DNA of 64,000 bases from Enterococcus plantarum. GTDB taxonomy: Bacteria > Bacillota > Bacilli > Lactobacillales > Enterococcaceae. The DNA is taken from contig NZ_MIKA01000006.1 in NCBI RefSeq assembly GCF_001730295.1, positions 1-64,000 of the forward strand, given 5' to 3'. Shown here piece after piece: positions 37,068-46,625 of this stretch. Within the stretch, counting starts at the first letter, position 1. Each line of letters begins with the position of its first letter. Both the position numbers and the translations under genes were made by a program. The notes under the pieces are model-generated. The model was not told the origin of the DNA. It did no database searches and worked only from the letters and a program-made list of their open reading frames with translations.

Positions 37068-39719
37068 GTGAAAAAAAATATTCGATTGATATTTATCAGT
37101 TTTATCATTTTAATTATTTTTCCAAGTGACTGGTCCTATGCTATAGAAATTCAGCAACCTGTTGCAGAAGAGTCGGTAACAAGTGAGTCAACGGAAGAAA
37201 GTATGCCATCTGAGTCGTCAGAGATCCCTGTTGATGATTCTTCGTTTAGCCAAGAATCAACGACTGAAGAAGAATCAATAGAAAATGGAAAAATAACTAA
37301 TACAAATGATACGAATAACTTAGTAGATGAAAATAATTCTGAAATAAATAGCAAAAATATGTTAAGAGCAGATGATCCACAAGATACAGATGGCTTCTGG
37401 TTGGTCGACACAGCAGCTACTTTGACTGAGTATTTAAAAGATAGTCAAAAACTGAAATTTCGACTAACGGATAATATTGATTTGGGATCTAATGGCTATC
37501 AGTTGAAAGATGGCATGATCATCGATGGTGCTAATCACATTATTACATACAACAAAGGCGCTTCGGCTACTCGTGGTTTTTATGCAAATCAGGAGAACGC
37601 AGTAATTGAAATTCGTAATACACAGTTTGGAAACAGCGATGGTTCTGGTGCTGTTGGGTATTATGGCTTTTTATCTGGAGGTTCAGCCATTAATATGACC
37701 TTTATTTTTGATAGTGTTGATTACTATTCAACAAATGGTCAAATGATTTACAACACTAATGGATCGGTCCTTATGCGAGGACAAAATACGATCGATCAAA
37801 GAGGTACGAGTACATATTCCCAAGAATGGGCAGAAATCAACTACGTAGAAATCCAGAATGGACATACATCTATCACACATTCCTCCAATCAAACAAGAGC
37901 ATTTATCTGGTCAACAAGTACGTATTTAGCAAATCCTCACGCAAACCAATCTCAAATAGTGGTAAGAGAAAATGCACAGCTTGATATACAGACGAATAGT
38001 AACATGACATATGGAACGTTAGCTCCGAGCTATGTTGTTGAAAAGAATGCTGTTTTTAATTTGGATAAAGTAACACTTGCTACAGATAGTGCAAGGAATC
38101 AATTCTTTGCATCTAATCAAACACAACCTGTAACATTTGATTTTCAAGAGCAGTCTCAAGTCGATTTTAAGTTGCCTTTGCCAATCAACCTTTATACTGC
38201 TAAAGGTGGGATGAATATTGGAGAAAATGCTGATGTTTCCCTAGATGTTGCAAGTGGAACCATCTTTACAACTTCGTCATCCAGTAATTTTGCACTCAAT
38301 ATGAATAAAGCAAAACAGGTTTCATTTGCGGGAACGAGTATAGGAACTTTGGGGTTAAATGGTGCCAATGGCGTAAATAATCTATCTTTTACAAGTAACT
38401 ATTTACAAAAAATAGAAACTTTTTCAAGTAAAACGGACAGCGCGCCGACACAAGAACTATTTAAGCAAGCTTCAGATTTAAGTGTTCAAGGAACGAATTT
38501 TACGAATATACCAGGTTCGAGTAGCCCATTTAGTGATGGAGAATTACTTGCTTTAAAAAACGCACAAAAATTGGTATTTAGTGAATTCGTGGATGTTCCA
38601 GATCAATTAGAACTATATGCCCTTAAGTCATTGGATACATCCGTTTCACTAATTGGAAGTTCTGTAAATAATGGGAGTCAAGCAACCGAAGTGAAATTCT
38701 TCATTTTCTCTTCTGAAGAAGATGCAAATGATTTAAGGAAAGCAAGGCAAATTGTTACATTAAATTCATTTGAAAATCAGAAAAATACAGTACTTAAATC
38801 TCAGTACGAAATCACTATAGACGGTTTGAACCCAAACACACTTTATTGGGCTCAAATGGTTGTGATCAATCAAGCTGGTGAGAGTGAATTTTCTGATGCA
38901 GAAATATTTGCTACCCAACCACAGTTGAGCAACCTTACAGCTAATGTCACAACCACTACTGCAATCATCAACGGGGTATTGGCAAGTGATACAGGAAAAT
39001 GGACAGACTATTCAAATGGAGAAGCTGCTGCAATACCTGACCAACAGGCAGATTTTGGCAGTAAGTACCGACAAGTTACAGTAGAGTACAGTAAAAACAA
39101 AGACTTTCCAAAAGCTGAAACAATGTCTCAAGTGGCGGTACTTTCTGGTAATAAAAACCAAAATTTCAGTGCGAAATTAAAAGGACTTGAAGGAGACGTA
39201 ACCTATTATGTTCGTGTGAGTGTTGCAGGTGTTTATGGAGAAGAAGTTGTTTTAGCGATGACACCGTTAACAGAATTCCAAACGATAACAGATATTATCA
39301 AAGTAGAAGTGCCAATCGAAATGGCCTTTCAAACCCAAAATAAAGACATTGGAACTTTGCAAGAAGGGCAAGTGTCTTCAAGTGAGTATCCAGTCGTAAA
39401 CAAAGGAAACACCCCAACAAAAGTATCGATAACCAATCTAACGAAGGAAAATGCAGCGGCCAATCAGTTGCAACTGTTAGATAGTTTATCAGGAAATTTA
39501 GGTCAGGATGAACTAGCGTTGCAATTGCTTGTTGATAACAATCAGGCAGAGCCACTTTTCTTAACGAACGAATTATCACAAAATCCTTTATCGGTCGGTG
39601 TTTTAAACGTGAATGAAGAAAAAAACTTGCGTCTTAAAGGTAAGTACTTTAACGCCACAAGACAAGCAATATTTCCAACGTACAAAGTGACATTCAAAGT
39701 AGAAAAAGATGAAGAGTGA
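37068..39719 (+). CDS. Large secreted surface protein: beta-helix region, Fn3-like domain, shared C-terminal domain
   Basis: An 883-residue secreted protein beginning at GTG 37068 behind AAGGGAGGACTGTC. Signal peptide about 1-26; Ser/Glu/Thr-rich linker to about 105; a beta-helix-like region about 110-480 (FRLTDNIDLGSNGYQ, MIIDGANHIITYNKG) resembling that of the WxL-cluster protein at 8052. Fibronectin-type strands lie about 510-735 (GDVTYYVRVSVAGVYG). The last 140 residues (from KVEVPIEMAFQTQ, about 742) resemble the core of the small secreted protein at 40324. No WxL and no LPXTG motif is present. Likely a surface adhesin carried by its cluster partners. Confidence 0.78.
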   Translation: MKKNIRLIFISFIILIIFPSDWSYAIEIQQPVAEESVTSESTEESMPSESSEIPVDDSSFSQESTTEEESIENGKITNTNDTNNLVDENNSEINSKNMLRADDPQDTDGFWLVDTAATLTEYLKDSQKLKFRLTDNIDLGSNGYQLKDGMIIDGANHIITYNKGASATRGFYANQENAVIEIRNTQFGNSDGSGAVGYYGFLSGGSAINMTFIFDSVDYYSTNGQMIYNTNGSVLMRGQNTIDQRGTSTYSQEWAEINYVEIQNGHTSITHSSNQTRAFIWSTSTYLANPHANQSQIVVRENAQLDIQTNSNMTYGTLAPSYVVEKNAVFNLDKVTLATDSARNQFFASNQTQPVTFDFQEQSQVDFKLPLPINLYTAKGGMNIGENADVSLDVASGTIFTTSSSSNFALNMNKAKQVSFAGTSIGTLGLNGANGVNNLSFTSNYLQKIETFSSKTDSAPTQELFKQASDLSVQGTNFTNIPGSSSPFSDGELLALKNAQKLVFSEFVDVPDQLELYALKSLDTSVSLIGSSVNNGSQATEVKFFIFSSEEDANDLRKARQIVTLNSFENQKNTVLKSQYEITIDGLNPNTLYWAQMVVINQAGESEFSDAEIFATQPQLSNLTANVTTTTAIINGVLASDTGKWTDYSNGEAAAIPDQQADFGSKYRQVTVEYSKNKDFPKAETMSQVAVLSGNKNQNFSAKLKGLEGDVTYYVRVSVAGVYGEEVVLAMTPLTEFQTITDIIKVEVPIEMAFQTQNKDIGTLQEGQVSSSEYPVVNKGNTPTKVSITNLTKENAAANQLQLLDSLSGNLGQDELALQLLVDNNQAEPLFLTNELSQNPLSVGVLNVNEEKNLRLKGKYFNATRQAIFPTYKVTFKVEKDEE

Positions 39720-39729
39720 GAGGGATTTT

Positions 39730-40260
39730 ATGGATAACACAAACGAAGAGAAGAAGAAAAAGAAACGATTGCTGATTTTACTATTGCTATTCTTATTAGC
39801 AGCTTCAGCGGCAGGCTTATATTATTATTTTTCAACTAAAACGGAACCTGTACAAGTTGTTTCAGGAGACTACTTACCAGATGCAAAAGGCGCTAAAAAA
39901 ATGAGTGATAAAGATCTCAAAGCAGCTGAACAAAAAGCTGTGGATGCAAGTAAATTCAATATGGTCATTAAATCAGAGGCTGTATTTGAGAACGGCGACA
40001 GTGAAGGTAGTCTATACATTCAAAATCCTATCGAAAACGGGTATCCCATCAATGTGGTAATTCATTTAGATAGCAATAATGAACAAGTTTATTCCTCTGG
40101 TGCAATTCAGCCAGGGTATGAAATAAATGGAGCAAAACTAGAGAAAAAACTTGCTCAGGGAGATTATCCAGCAACAGCTACGTTTGATATTTATGATTCA
40201 AAGACAAACAAGAAACGTGGGCAAGTTCAAGCTGGCATTACAATTCGCATCAACAACTAA
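39730..40260 (+). CDS. Membrane-anchored accessory protein of the second surface cluster
   Basis: A 176-residue protein: short basic cytoplasmic N-terminus (TNEEKKKKKR), one TM helix about 15-38 (LLILLLLFLLAASAAGLYYY), then an extracellular domain of about 135 residues with beta-rich sequence (SEGSLYIQNPIENGYPINVV). Not recognised. The start is ATG 39730, since GAGAGGGATTTT precedes it and the earlier in-frame ATG (39709) is inside the previous gene. Its place matches that of the DUF916 protein in the WxL cluster, so it may hold or fold the secreted subunits. Confidence 0.7.
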   Translation: MDNTNEEKKKKKRLLILLLLFLLAASAAGLYYYFSTKTEPVQVVSGDYLPDAKGAKKMSDKDLKAAEQKAVDASKFNMVIKSEAVFENGDSEGSLYIQNPIENGYPINVVIHLDSNNEQVYSSGAIQPGYEINGAKLEKKLAQGDYPATATFDIYDSKTNKKRGQVQAGITIRINN

Positions 40261-40323
40261 TATCGTTATTTAGCAGATTTTCTGTTAAAAATAAATCATT
40301 TCACACACAGAAGGAGAAACAGA

Positions 40324-40980
40324 ATGAAGAAAACAAACTTTTTACTTACTACAATGATGCTAGGTCTAAGCGTATCAGGACTAACACAAATAGCTTTAGC
40401 TGATGATATTAATGGGAATAATTCAGCAGAGATCACGATTAATGGATCAATCGGTAAATTAGATAATACAAATCCAGATACGAATATCCCAGAAGGCTCT
40501 GATGAGTGGATTAATGTTACTGTTGATACAGTGACGGCCTTCCATACTACGACTGCTAGTGCACATAAAAACATTGAGTCTGCTGATTATAACATCGTAA
40601 ATAATTCAGGTCGCGGTGTTGCAGTGACATTGAATAAAATGGAAGGAACTCCTAAGTACGTGGACACCTTAGCAATCGAAGCTAAAGGGAACGATTTAGT
40701 TGAGGCTCCAAAAAAGACTAATTTGGTTGCAAACAATGCGTTAGTTGACCTAACAAGTTCAGCAGTTTGGATGCGATTGGCCAATAAAGATGGACGTTTG
40801 AATATCGAAGATGATGCAGCTTCAGCCTATGCGAATTCTGCTAAATTCTTTTATACTGGTACAACAACGGCTAGTTTACCAACAAATGTCAATGAAACTG
40901 CAGCAAAAGAAGACTATAAACTAACATTGAAATTCACATCGATCCAAAAAGATGGAACAACGATTGGTGTAACACCATAA
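40324..40980 (+). CDS. Small secreted protein, non-WxL subunit of the second surface cluster
   Basis: A 218-residue secreted protein with a signal peptide of about 26 residues (cleavage in ALADD), mature start SAEITINGSIGKLDN, a short Pro/Asp linker, and one beta-rich domain about 60-218. The domain begins EWINVTVDTVTAFHTT, followed by ADYNIVNNSGRGVAVTL. The large protein at 37068 ends with the corresponding VEVPIEMAFQTQ and SEYPVVNKGNTPTKVSIT, so both carry the same domain. RBS AGAAGGAGAAACAG is strong. Role probably equals that of small WxL proteins, but with different anchoring. Confidence 0.72.
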   Translation: MKKTNFLLTTMMLGLSVSGLTQIALADDINGNNSAEITINGSIGKLDNTNPDTNIPEGSDEWINVTVDTVTAFHTTTASAHKNIESADYNIVNNSGRGVAVTLNKMEGTPKYVDTLAIEAKGNDLVEAPKKTNLVANNALVDLTSSAVWMRLANKDGRLNIEDDAASAYANSAKFFYTGTTTASLPTNVNETAAKEDYKLTLKFTSIQKDGTTIGVTP

Positions 40981-41003
40981 TTAAATAAAGGCCGTGATAT
41001 AAG

Positions 41004-41318
41004 ATGAAACAATTCAAATGTTACATCATTACGATCATTCTTTTGGTGAGTTGTATTACTTCTTTTCAAACGATTTCGGATGCTACGACTGATATAGAGA
41101 TCCATGGACAAATCGGTAGAAATGAGACAACTATACAGCCATCAATCAAACCAGAACCAGGGTCAGATACGAAATTAGCACAACCAAAGCAAACGCACAT
41201 AAGAGTAAAAAATTTTCCAACCGCTGGTAGTATTGTCGAACAGCTAACGTCGATTGGCTTATTGCTCCTGTTGATTTTTTTATTGCTCAGTAGGTGGAAA
41301 GCACATAGAAATAAATAG
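41004..41318 (+). CDS. Small cell-wall-anchored protein with FPTAG sorting signal
   Basis: A 104-residue protein: signal peptide about 1-28 (LLVSCITSFQTISDA), mature start TDIEIHGQIGRNETT, a short Pro-rich stretch, then NFPTAGS, hydrophobic segment and basic end RWKAHRNK. FPTAG is an LPXTG variant, so sortase should attach it to the wall. The mature start resembles that of the secreted subunit upstream (ITINGSIGK). It is the last gene of the second cluster and corresponds to the YPSTG protein of the first. Confidence 0.75.
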   Translation: MKQFKCYIITIILLVSCITSFQTISDATTDIEIHGQIGRNETTIQPSIKPEPGSDTKLAQPKQTHIRVKNFPTAGSIVEQLTSIGLLLLLIFLLLSRWKAHRNK

Positions 41319-41358
41319 TTTGGATAGCACTATTGTAATCTAACTGGTTATTCAAATG

Positions 41359-41406
41359 TAGAGGGTGGAGGAAACGGATAGTTCGTTTTTTCCATCCTCT
41401 ATTTTT
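41359..41406 (+). terminator. Terminator of the second surface cluster
   Basis: TAGAGGGTGGA and following bases pair with TCCATCCTCTA, ending in a T-run. Confidence 0.7.
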
Positions 41407-41432
41407 ATTCGAACCGTTACGCAAAAACAGAT

Positions 41433-41460
41433 TTGACAGCGCTTTCCTTTGTGCTATAAT
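41433..41460 (+). promoter_or_regulatory. GH1 gene promoter with overlapping cre-like site
   Basis: TTGACA (41433-41438), 16-bp spacer, TATAAT (41455-41460): close to consensus. TTGACAGCGCTTTCC covers the -35 and departs from the CcpA cre consensus at one or two places, so carbon catabolite repression is likely. Confidence 0.75.
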
Positions 41461-41470
41461 GATAAGTAAC

Positions 41471-41550
41471 GGAATGTAACTGAATTTTCAGGCATAACCA
41501 TAATAGCGTAAAGACGACAAGGGTTTTGTTGTGTTTATTCTATTATGGTT
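41471..41550 (+). promoter_or_regulatory. RAT antiterminator and overlapping terminator (LicT/BglG type)
   Basis: GGAATGTAACTG-AATTTT-CAGGCATAACC (41471-41499) matches the ribonucleic antiterminator bound by LicT/BglG. Its last bases belong to the terminator stem AACCATAATAG (41496-41506) / CTATTATGGTT (41530-41540) with a T-run. The two structures exclude each other. This is induction by a beta-glucoside PTS signal. Confidence 0.85.
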
Positions 41551-41651
41551 TTTATATTTTTGGATAAAAGATTGAGAAGGAAGGTTCTGGTAATCGATGT
41601 TTTGAGATGACTGGACTGTATTTCTTAAAAATGTATAGTGAGGAGAAATGA

Positions 41652-43121
<1,470 letters not shown>

Positions 43122-43128
43122 AGAGGCG

Positions 43129-43306
43129 GGGTAGGAGGTTGGGACAGAAGTGTTTAACTCCGAGAAATAAGAAGGAATTTACGAAAATTGCTCTTCAAAT
43201 TTTTGTGAATTTCGGCTTATTTCTCGGAGTTACTTCTGCGCCCACCGTTTATTCGGTTACTAAGAGCCTGAAACATAACTTTTTTAGTTATGTCCCAGGC
43301 TCATTC
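43129..43306 (+). repeat. Dispersed enterococcal-type repeat, long copy with two hairpins
   Basis: Opens with GGTTGGGACAGAAGTG, then a long hairpin: CTCCGAGAAATAAG pairs with CTTATTTCTCGGAG. The common core CCCACCGTTTATTCG follows, then a second hairpin GCCTGAAACATAACT / AGTTATGTCCCAGGC. It stands directly after the GH1 gene and likely ends its transcript. A 128-codon frame through it is not considered a gene. Confidence 0.8.
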
Positions 43307-43461
43307 TCTTTTCTTAAAATAAATGTTCATAAATTGGGCGTAAAATGTTGTAGTAAAAATCAACCATGGTATACTGCTAATGAGGCGAATTTTCTGGTTA
43401 CAAAATTGTTTAATAAGTGTAGTCAGATGTTTGAAAAAGCCGCAGGAGGAATCATAACCAG

Positions 43462-43773
43462 ATGAAAAGAGTATCAATCAAAGAATTAAAAGAATTAATC
43501 GAACTAACAGTGAGTGAGCCCGTTTCAATCATTGATGTCCGGGAAGTGGAAGAATTTGCTGCAGGTCATATCGTCAACGCTAAAAATTATCCTTTGTCCA
43601 CTTTACCAGAGGCAATGACAGAGATAAATCGTGAACAACCCCATTATGTGATTTGTCAGCATGGCGTGCGTTCAGAGCATGCGTGCTCGTTTCTTGAAAA
43701 TTATGGCTACAATGTTGTTTCTGTTTCAGAAGGTATGTCTGTTTGGGATGGAAAAGAAAATAGTTATCAATAA
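43462..43773 (+). CDS. Rhodanese-like domain protein
   Basis: A 103-residue single-domain rhodanese. SIIDVREVEEFAAGHIVNAK is the typical N-terminal part, and the active loop is CQHGVRS with the persulfide-forming cysteine near residue 75. It may carry sulfane sulfur or serve as a cytoplasmic sulfurtransferase (PspE/GlpE-like). No sulfur genes are next to it. RBS CAGGAGGAATCATAACC. Confidence 0.87.
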   Translation: MKRVSIKELKELIELTVSEPVSIIDVREVEEFAAGHIVNAKNYPLSTLPEAMTEINREQPHYVICQHGVRSEHACSFLENYGYNVVSVSEGMSVWDGKENSYQ

Positions 43774-43776
43774 AAA

Positions 43777-43813
43777 AAATCGCAATGAGCCTGATGCTTG
43801 TTGCGATTTTTTT
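43777..43813 (+). terminator. Rhodanese gene terminator
   Basis: AAATCGCAA pairs with TTGCGATTT (43801-43809) and T residues follow. Confidence 0.75.
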
Positions 43814-43932
43814 GATGAACAGAATTAAAGAGAAAACTTATTTTTAGTAAGCAAAATCCTTTGCAAGTATACTTACTTTTTGTTAGTATATAAATGTAAA
43901 TAAGAAAACAACAGTTATTGGAGGAAAAAGTC

Positions 43933-44538
43933 ATGACAACAAAATTATTAATTGCCTATTATAGTTCAACAGGAACAGGTACACAAATGGTAAAATGGGC
44001 CAAAGAAGCAGCAGAAGCGAATGGAGCAGAAGTTCGTTTAAGAAAAGTTCATGAGTTAGCGCCAGATGTGGCAATTGATTCAAATCCAGCTTGGCGCAAA
44101 AATGTCGAAGCAAGTAAAGAAATTCCAGAAGTGACAAGTGACGATTTATTATGGGCAGATGCCTACATTTTCTCTTCACCTTCACGCTTTGGTGTAATGG
44201 CCAGTCAGTTAAAACAATTTTTTGATTTACAAGGAGGGCTTTGGGCACAAGGAAAATTAGCGAATAAATTTGTCACAGCATTCTCTTCTGCACAAAATCC
44301 AAACGGTGGACAAGAGCAAGTAATCCAAGGGATATACACAGTAATGCAACATTGGGGTGCAATCATCGTACCAGCAGGTTACGTAAATCCATCTACTTTT
44401 GCTGCTGGCGGTAACCCTTATGGAACAAGTGCTTCAATCGACGGTGAAGGGAATATGTTAAAAGCGGACGAAGTGAAAGCAGCAGTTCAAGATCAAACCA
44501 AACGTTTGGTTGATGTAACAAGTAATTATTTAGGTTAA
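43933..44538 (+). CDS. WrbA-like NAD(P)H:quinone oxidoreductase (flavodoxin fold)
   Basis: A 201-residue flavoprotein. The FMN phosphate loop is AYYSSTGTGTQM near residue 8; SSPSRFGVMASQLKQFFD near 75 and TAFSSAQNPNGGQEQ near 112 are WrbA-type segments. It probably reduces quinones by two electrons. ATG 43933 follows TGGAGGAAAAAGTC and is preferred to an in-frame ATG at 43918, which overlaps the SD. Confidence 0.9.
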   Translation: MTTKLLIAYYSSTGTGTQMVKWAKEAAEANGAEVRLRKVHELAPDVAIDSNPAWRKNVEASKEIPEVTSDDLLWADAYIFSSPSRFGVMASQLKQFFDLQGGLWAQGKLANKFVTAFSSAQNPNGGQEQVIQGIYTVMQHWGAIIVPAGYVNPSTFAAGGNPYGTSASIDGEGNMLKADEVKAAVQDQTKRLVDVTSNYLG

Positions 44539-44550
44539 AAAAAGTAGAAC

Positions 44551-44597
44551 GATACCACTATTGCGTTCTTTTTATTAAAGAATGCGATAGTGGTATC
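44551..44597 (+). terminator. Long hairpin after wrbA-like gene
   Basis: GATACCACTATTGCGTTCT pairs with AGAATGCGATAGTGGTATC around a T/A loop; T-runs in the loop but only weakly after. Confidence 0.65.
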
Positions 44598-44621
44598 ATA
44601 AATAGTTTAGAAATCATTACC

Positions 44622-44656
44622 TCCCAAACGAGATCACTTCTCTTGGGGGTTTTTAT
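44622..44656 (+). terminator. Second terminator
   Basis: CTCCCAA pairs with TTGGGGG, followed by TTTTTATT. Confidence 0.6.
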
Positions 44657-44755
44657 TGGATAGACAGCCTAATAGATTGTTACTTCTTAAATGCGGTGAT
44701 TAGATAACGCTCAAAAGTAGGCAAGATAAGTATTGGGTTATCTAAAAAATAGTTC

Positions 44756-45574
44756 TTATTTTGTTACATCTTCTCCAAACCACTTTTTTGAAATATCAGC
44801 TAGTTTTCCGGTTTTTCTAAGCTCTTCAAAACCGTTGTTGATTTTTTCGGCTAGTTCTTTATCGGATTTTCTCAGACCAACAGCGAAAGCTTCACTTTCA
44901 AATTCACCACTAACAATCGAATAATTTGCTAGATTATCCTCGTGAGAAAGATAATAGTTGGCATAAACACGATCAATCAATAAGCCATCAATTCGTCCGG
45001 ACTTTAAATCCATAAATGCTTCATTAAAACCATCATACAAAATAGCTGTTTGATCTTTAACCAAATTTTTCAAAATGTCAGGTTGTGTTTCAAAGCTGTT
45101 GTAGCCAGAAGAACCATTTTGGGCACCTAGAATTTTGCCTTTCATATCTGAGAATGAATGGATAGCATTCTCTTTCAGAGAAACGACGACTTGTTCATTT
45201 TTCATGTACTCATCACTAAAAAGTACTTTTTCTTCTCGTTCAGCACTTTTAGAATAACCATTCCAAATCAAGTCAATTGTTTGATTTTGTAATTCATTTT
45301 CTTTCATGGACCAGTCGATTGGTTGAAAGTCCACAGTGATCCCATATAACTCAAATACTGCCCGAGCTAAATCAACGTCAAATCCAATGATTTCACCGGA
45401 TTTATTTTGAAAGCCCATGGGGACAAAGGAATCATCTAAGCCAACGATAACTCTTTTTTCATCATTGATTCGTATCCATTGATCAGCATCTGTTTTTTTT
45501 CTACCACAACCGGCTATGGATACTATTGCAAAAATAGCTGTTATGGCAAGGATTAGATAATTTTTTTTCTTCAT
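44756..45574 (-). CDS. Amino-acid ABC transporter substrate-binding lipoprotein
   Basis: A 272-residue family 3 solute-binding protein. Signal peptide with lipobox SIAGC near residue 23. Segments VGLDDSFVPMGFQNKSGEII, GFDVDLARAVFELYG and ILGAQNGSSGYNSFE are typical for polar amino-acid binding. The two T-boxes upstream with CAC specifiers point to histidine as ligand, matching the predicted HisXYZ transporters of Lactobacillales. It is the last gene of the operon, 14 bp after the ATPase. Confidence 0.88.
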   Translation of the reverse strand: MKKKNYLILAITAIFAIVSIAGCGRKKTDADQWIRINDEKRVIVGLDDSFVPMGFQNKSGEIIGFDVDLARAVFELYGITVDFQPIDWSMKENELQNQTIDLIWNGYSKSAEREEKVLFSDEYMKNEQVVVSLKENAIHSFSDMKGKILGAQNGSSGYNSFETQPDILKNLVKDQTAILYDGFNEAFMDLKSGRIDGLLIDRVYANYYLSHEDNLANYSIVSGEFESEAFAVGLRKSDKELAEKINNGFEELRKTGKLADISKKWFGEDVTK

Positions 45575-45588
45575 ATAATCTTTCCTTT

Positions 45589-46224
45589 CTACTGAACCGG
45601 TTTTACTGTTAATAAGTTGTCAGCAATATTTTCAGCAAAATTCATATCGTGGGTGACGACGATTTGAGTCATGCCTTGTGCTTTTAACGTTAAAATCACT
45701 TCTTCGACTTGTTGGCGAAGTTCAGGATCAAGTGCACTAGTAGGTTCGTCATAGCCTAATACTTTAGGTTTCATTGCAAGAGCCCGAGCGAGAGCGACAC
45801 GTTGTTTTTGACCGCCGGATAATTGATAAGGATACAAGTTCTCTTTTCCATGGAGATCGAATTTCATCAATAAGTCCATTGCTTCCATTTCACTTGCTTC
45901 TTTCGATTGTTTTAAGGAAAGGATAGGTGCTAACGTGATATTATCTAAAACTGAAAGGTGAGGAAATAATTGGAAATCTTGAAAAACAATCCCCACGACT
46001 TGATCTGCATTATTCATTTCTACAGGATTAAAGGGGACACCATCCATCGTTAATTCTCCTGAATCTATGGTTTCTAGACCAGCTAAGCAACGCAACAACG
46101 TTGTTTTACCACCACCAGAAGGCCCTACAATCGTTAAAATCTCTCCATCTTTGATCTCTAAATTCAATTGATCGATGATGCGACGACTATCAAAACTTTT
46201 AGTTAAATTTTTTATTCGTAACAT
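45589..46224 (-). CDS. Amino-acid ABC transporter ATPase
   Basis: A 211-residue ATPase. Walker A GPSGGGKTT near 33, signature LSGGQKQRVALARAL, Walker B VLGYDEPTSALDPE, H-loop VVTHDM. The Walker B has Tyr where most have Leu/Phe, which is harmless. It energises import with the permease at 46626. The two genes are separated by about 400 bp holding the 3 x 122-bp repeat. RBS AGGAGGAAAATC on the minus strand. Confidence 0.9.
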   Translation of the reverse strand: MLRIKNLTKSFDSRRIIDQLNLEIKDGEILTIVGPSGGGKTTLLRCLAGLETIDSGELTMDGVPFNPVEMNNADQVVGIVFQDFQLFPHLSVLDNITLAPILSLKQSKEASEMEAMDLLMKFDLHGKENLYPYQLSGGQKQRVALARALAMKPKVLGYDEPTSALDPELRQQVEEVILTLKAQGMTQIVVTHDMNFAENIADNLLTVKPVQ

Positions 46225-46240
46225 GATTTTCCTCCTAATT

Positions 46241-46602
46241 TTAAAAGCGTAGCGGGCTCGTTCTACTCTGACAGGAAAATAGGAAATTAAGAATGAGGCG
46301 CTTTTTGCCTCAATCGAAATTTATCTTTTACCCGAAGAGTTAGCCCGTAAAGCTAGATAGTGTTAAAAGCGTAGCGGGCTCGTTCTACTCTGACAGGAAA
46401 ATAGGAAATTAAGAATGAGGCGCTTTTTGCCTCAATCGAAATTTATCTTTTACCCGAAGAGTTAGCCCGTAAAGCTAGATAGTGTTAAAAGCGTAGCGGG
46501 CTCGTTCTACTCTGACAGGAAAATAGGAAATTAAGAATGAGGCGCTTTTTGCCTCAATCGAAATTTATCTTTTACCCGAAGAGTTAGCCCGTAAAGCTAG
46601 AT
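46241..46602 (-). repeat. Three tandem copies of a 122-bp unit inside the ABC operon
   Basis: Units begin at 46241, 46363 and 46485 (TTAAAAGCGTAGCGGGCTCG), period 122 bp; the third ends about 46602. As far as I can compare, the copies are identical. The ends of each unit form an inverted repeat (TAGCGGGCT with AGCCCG...), and GAGGC-GCTTTTT-GCCTC lies inside. The unit is not a multiple of three and holds no gene. Read in the operon's direction it would form three identical structures in the mRNA between permease and ATPase. Confidence 0.9.
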
Positions 46603-46625
46603 GACATATAGCAACAGTCTTCCGT

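Noticed and set aside
46241-46602. CRISPR array or integron attC array
   Set aside because: The units are contiguous 122-bp copies without unique spacers, no cas gene is near, and the GTTRRRY core of attC sites is not present.
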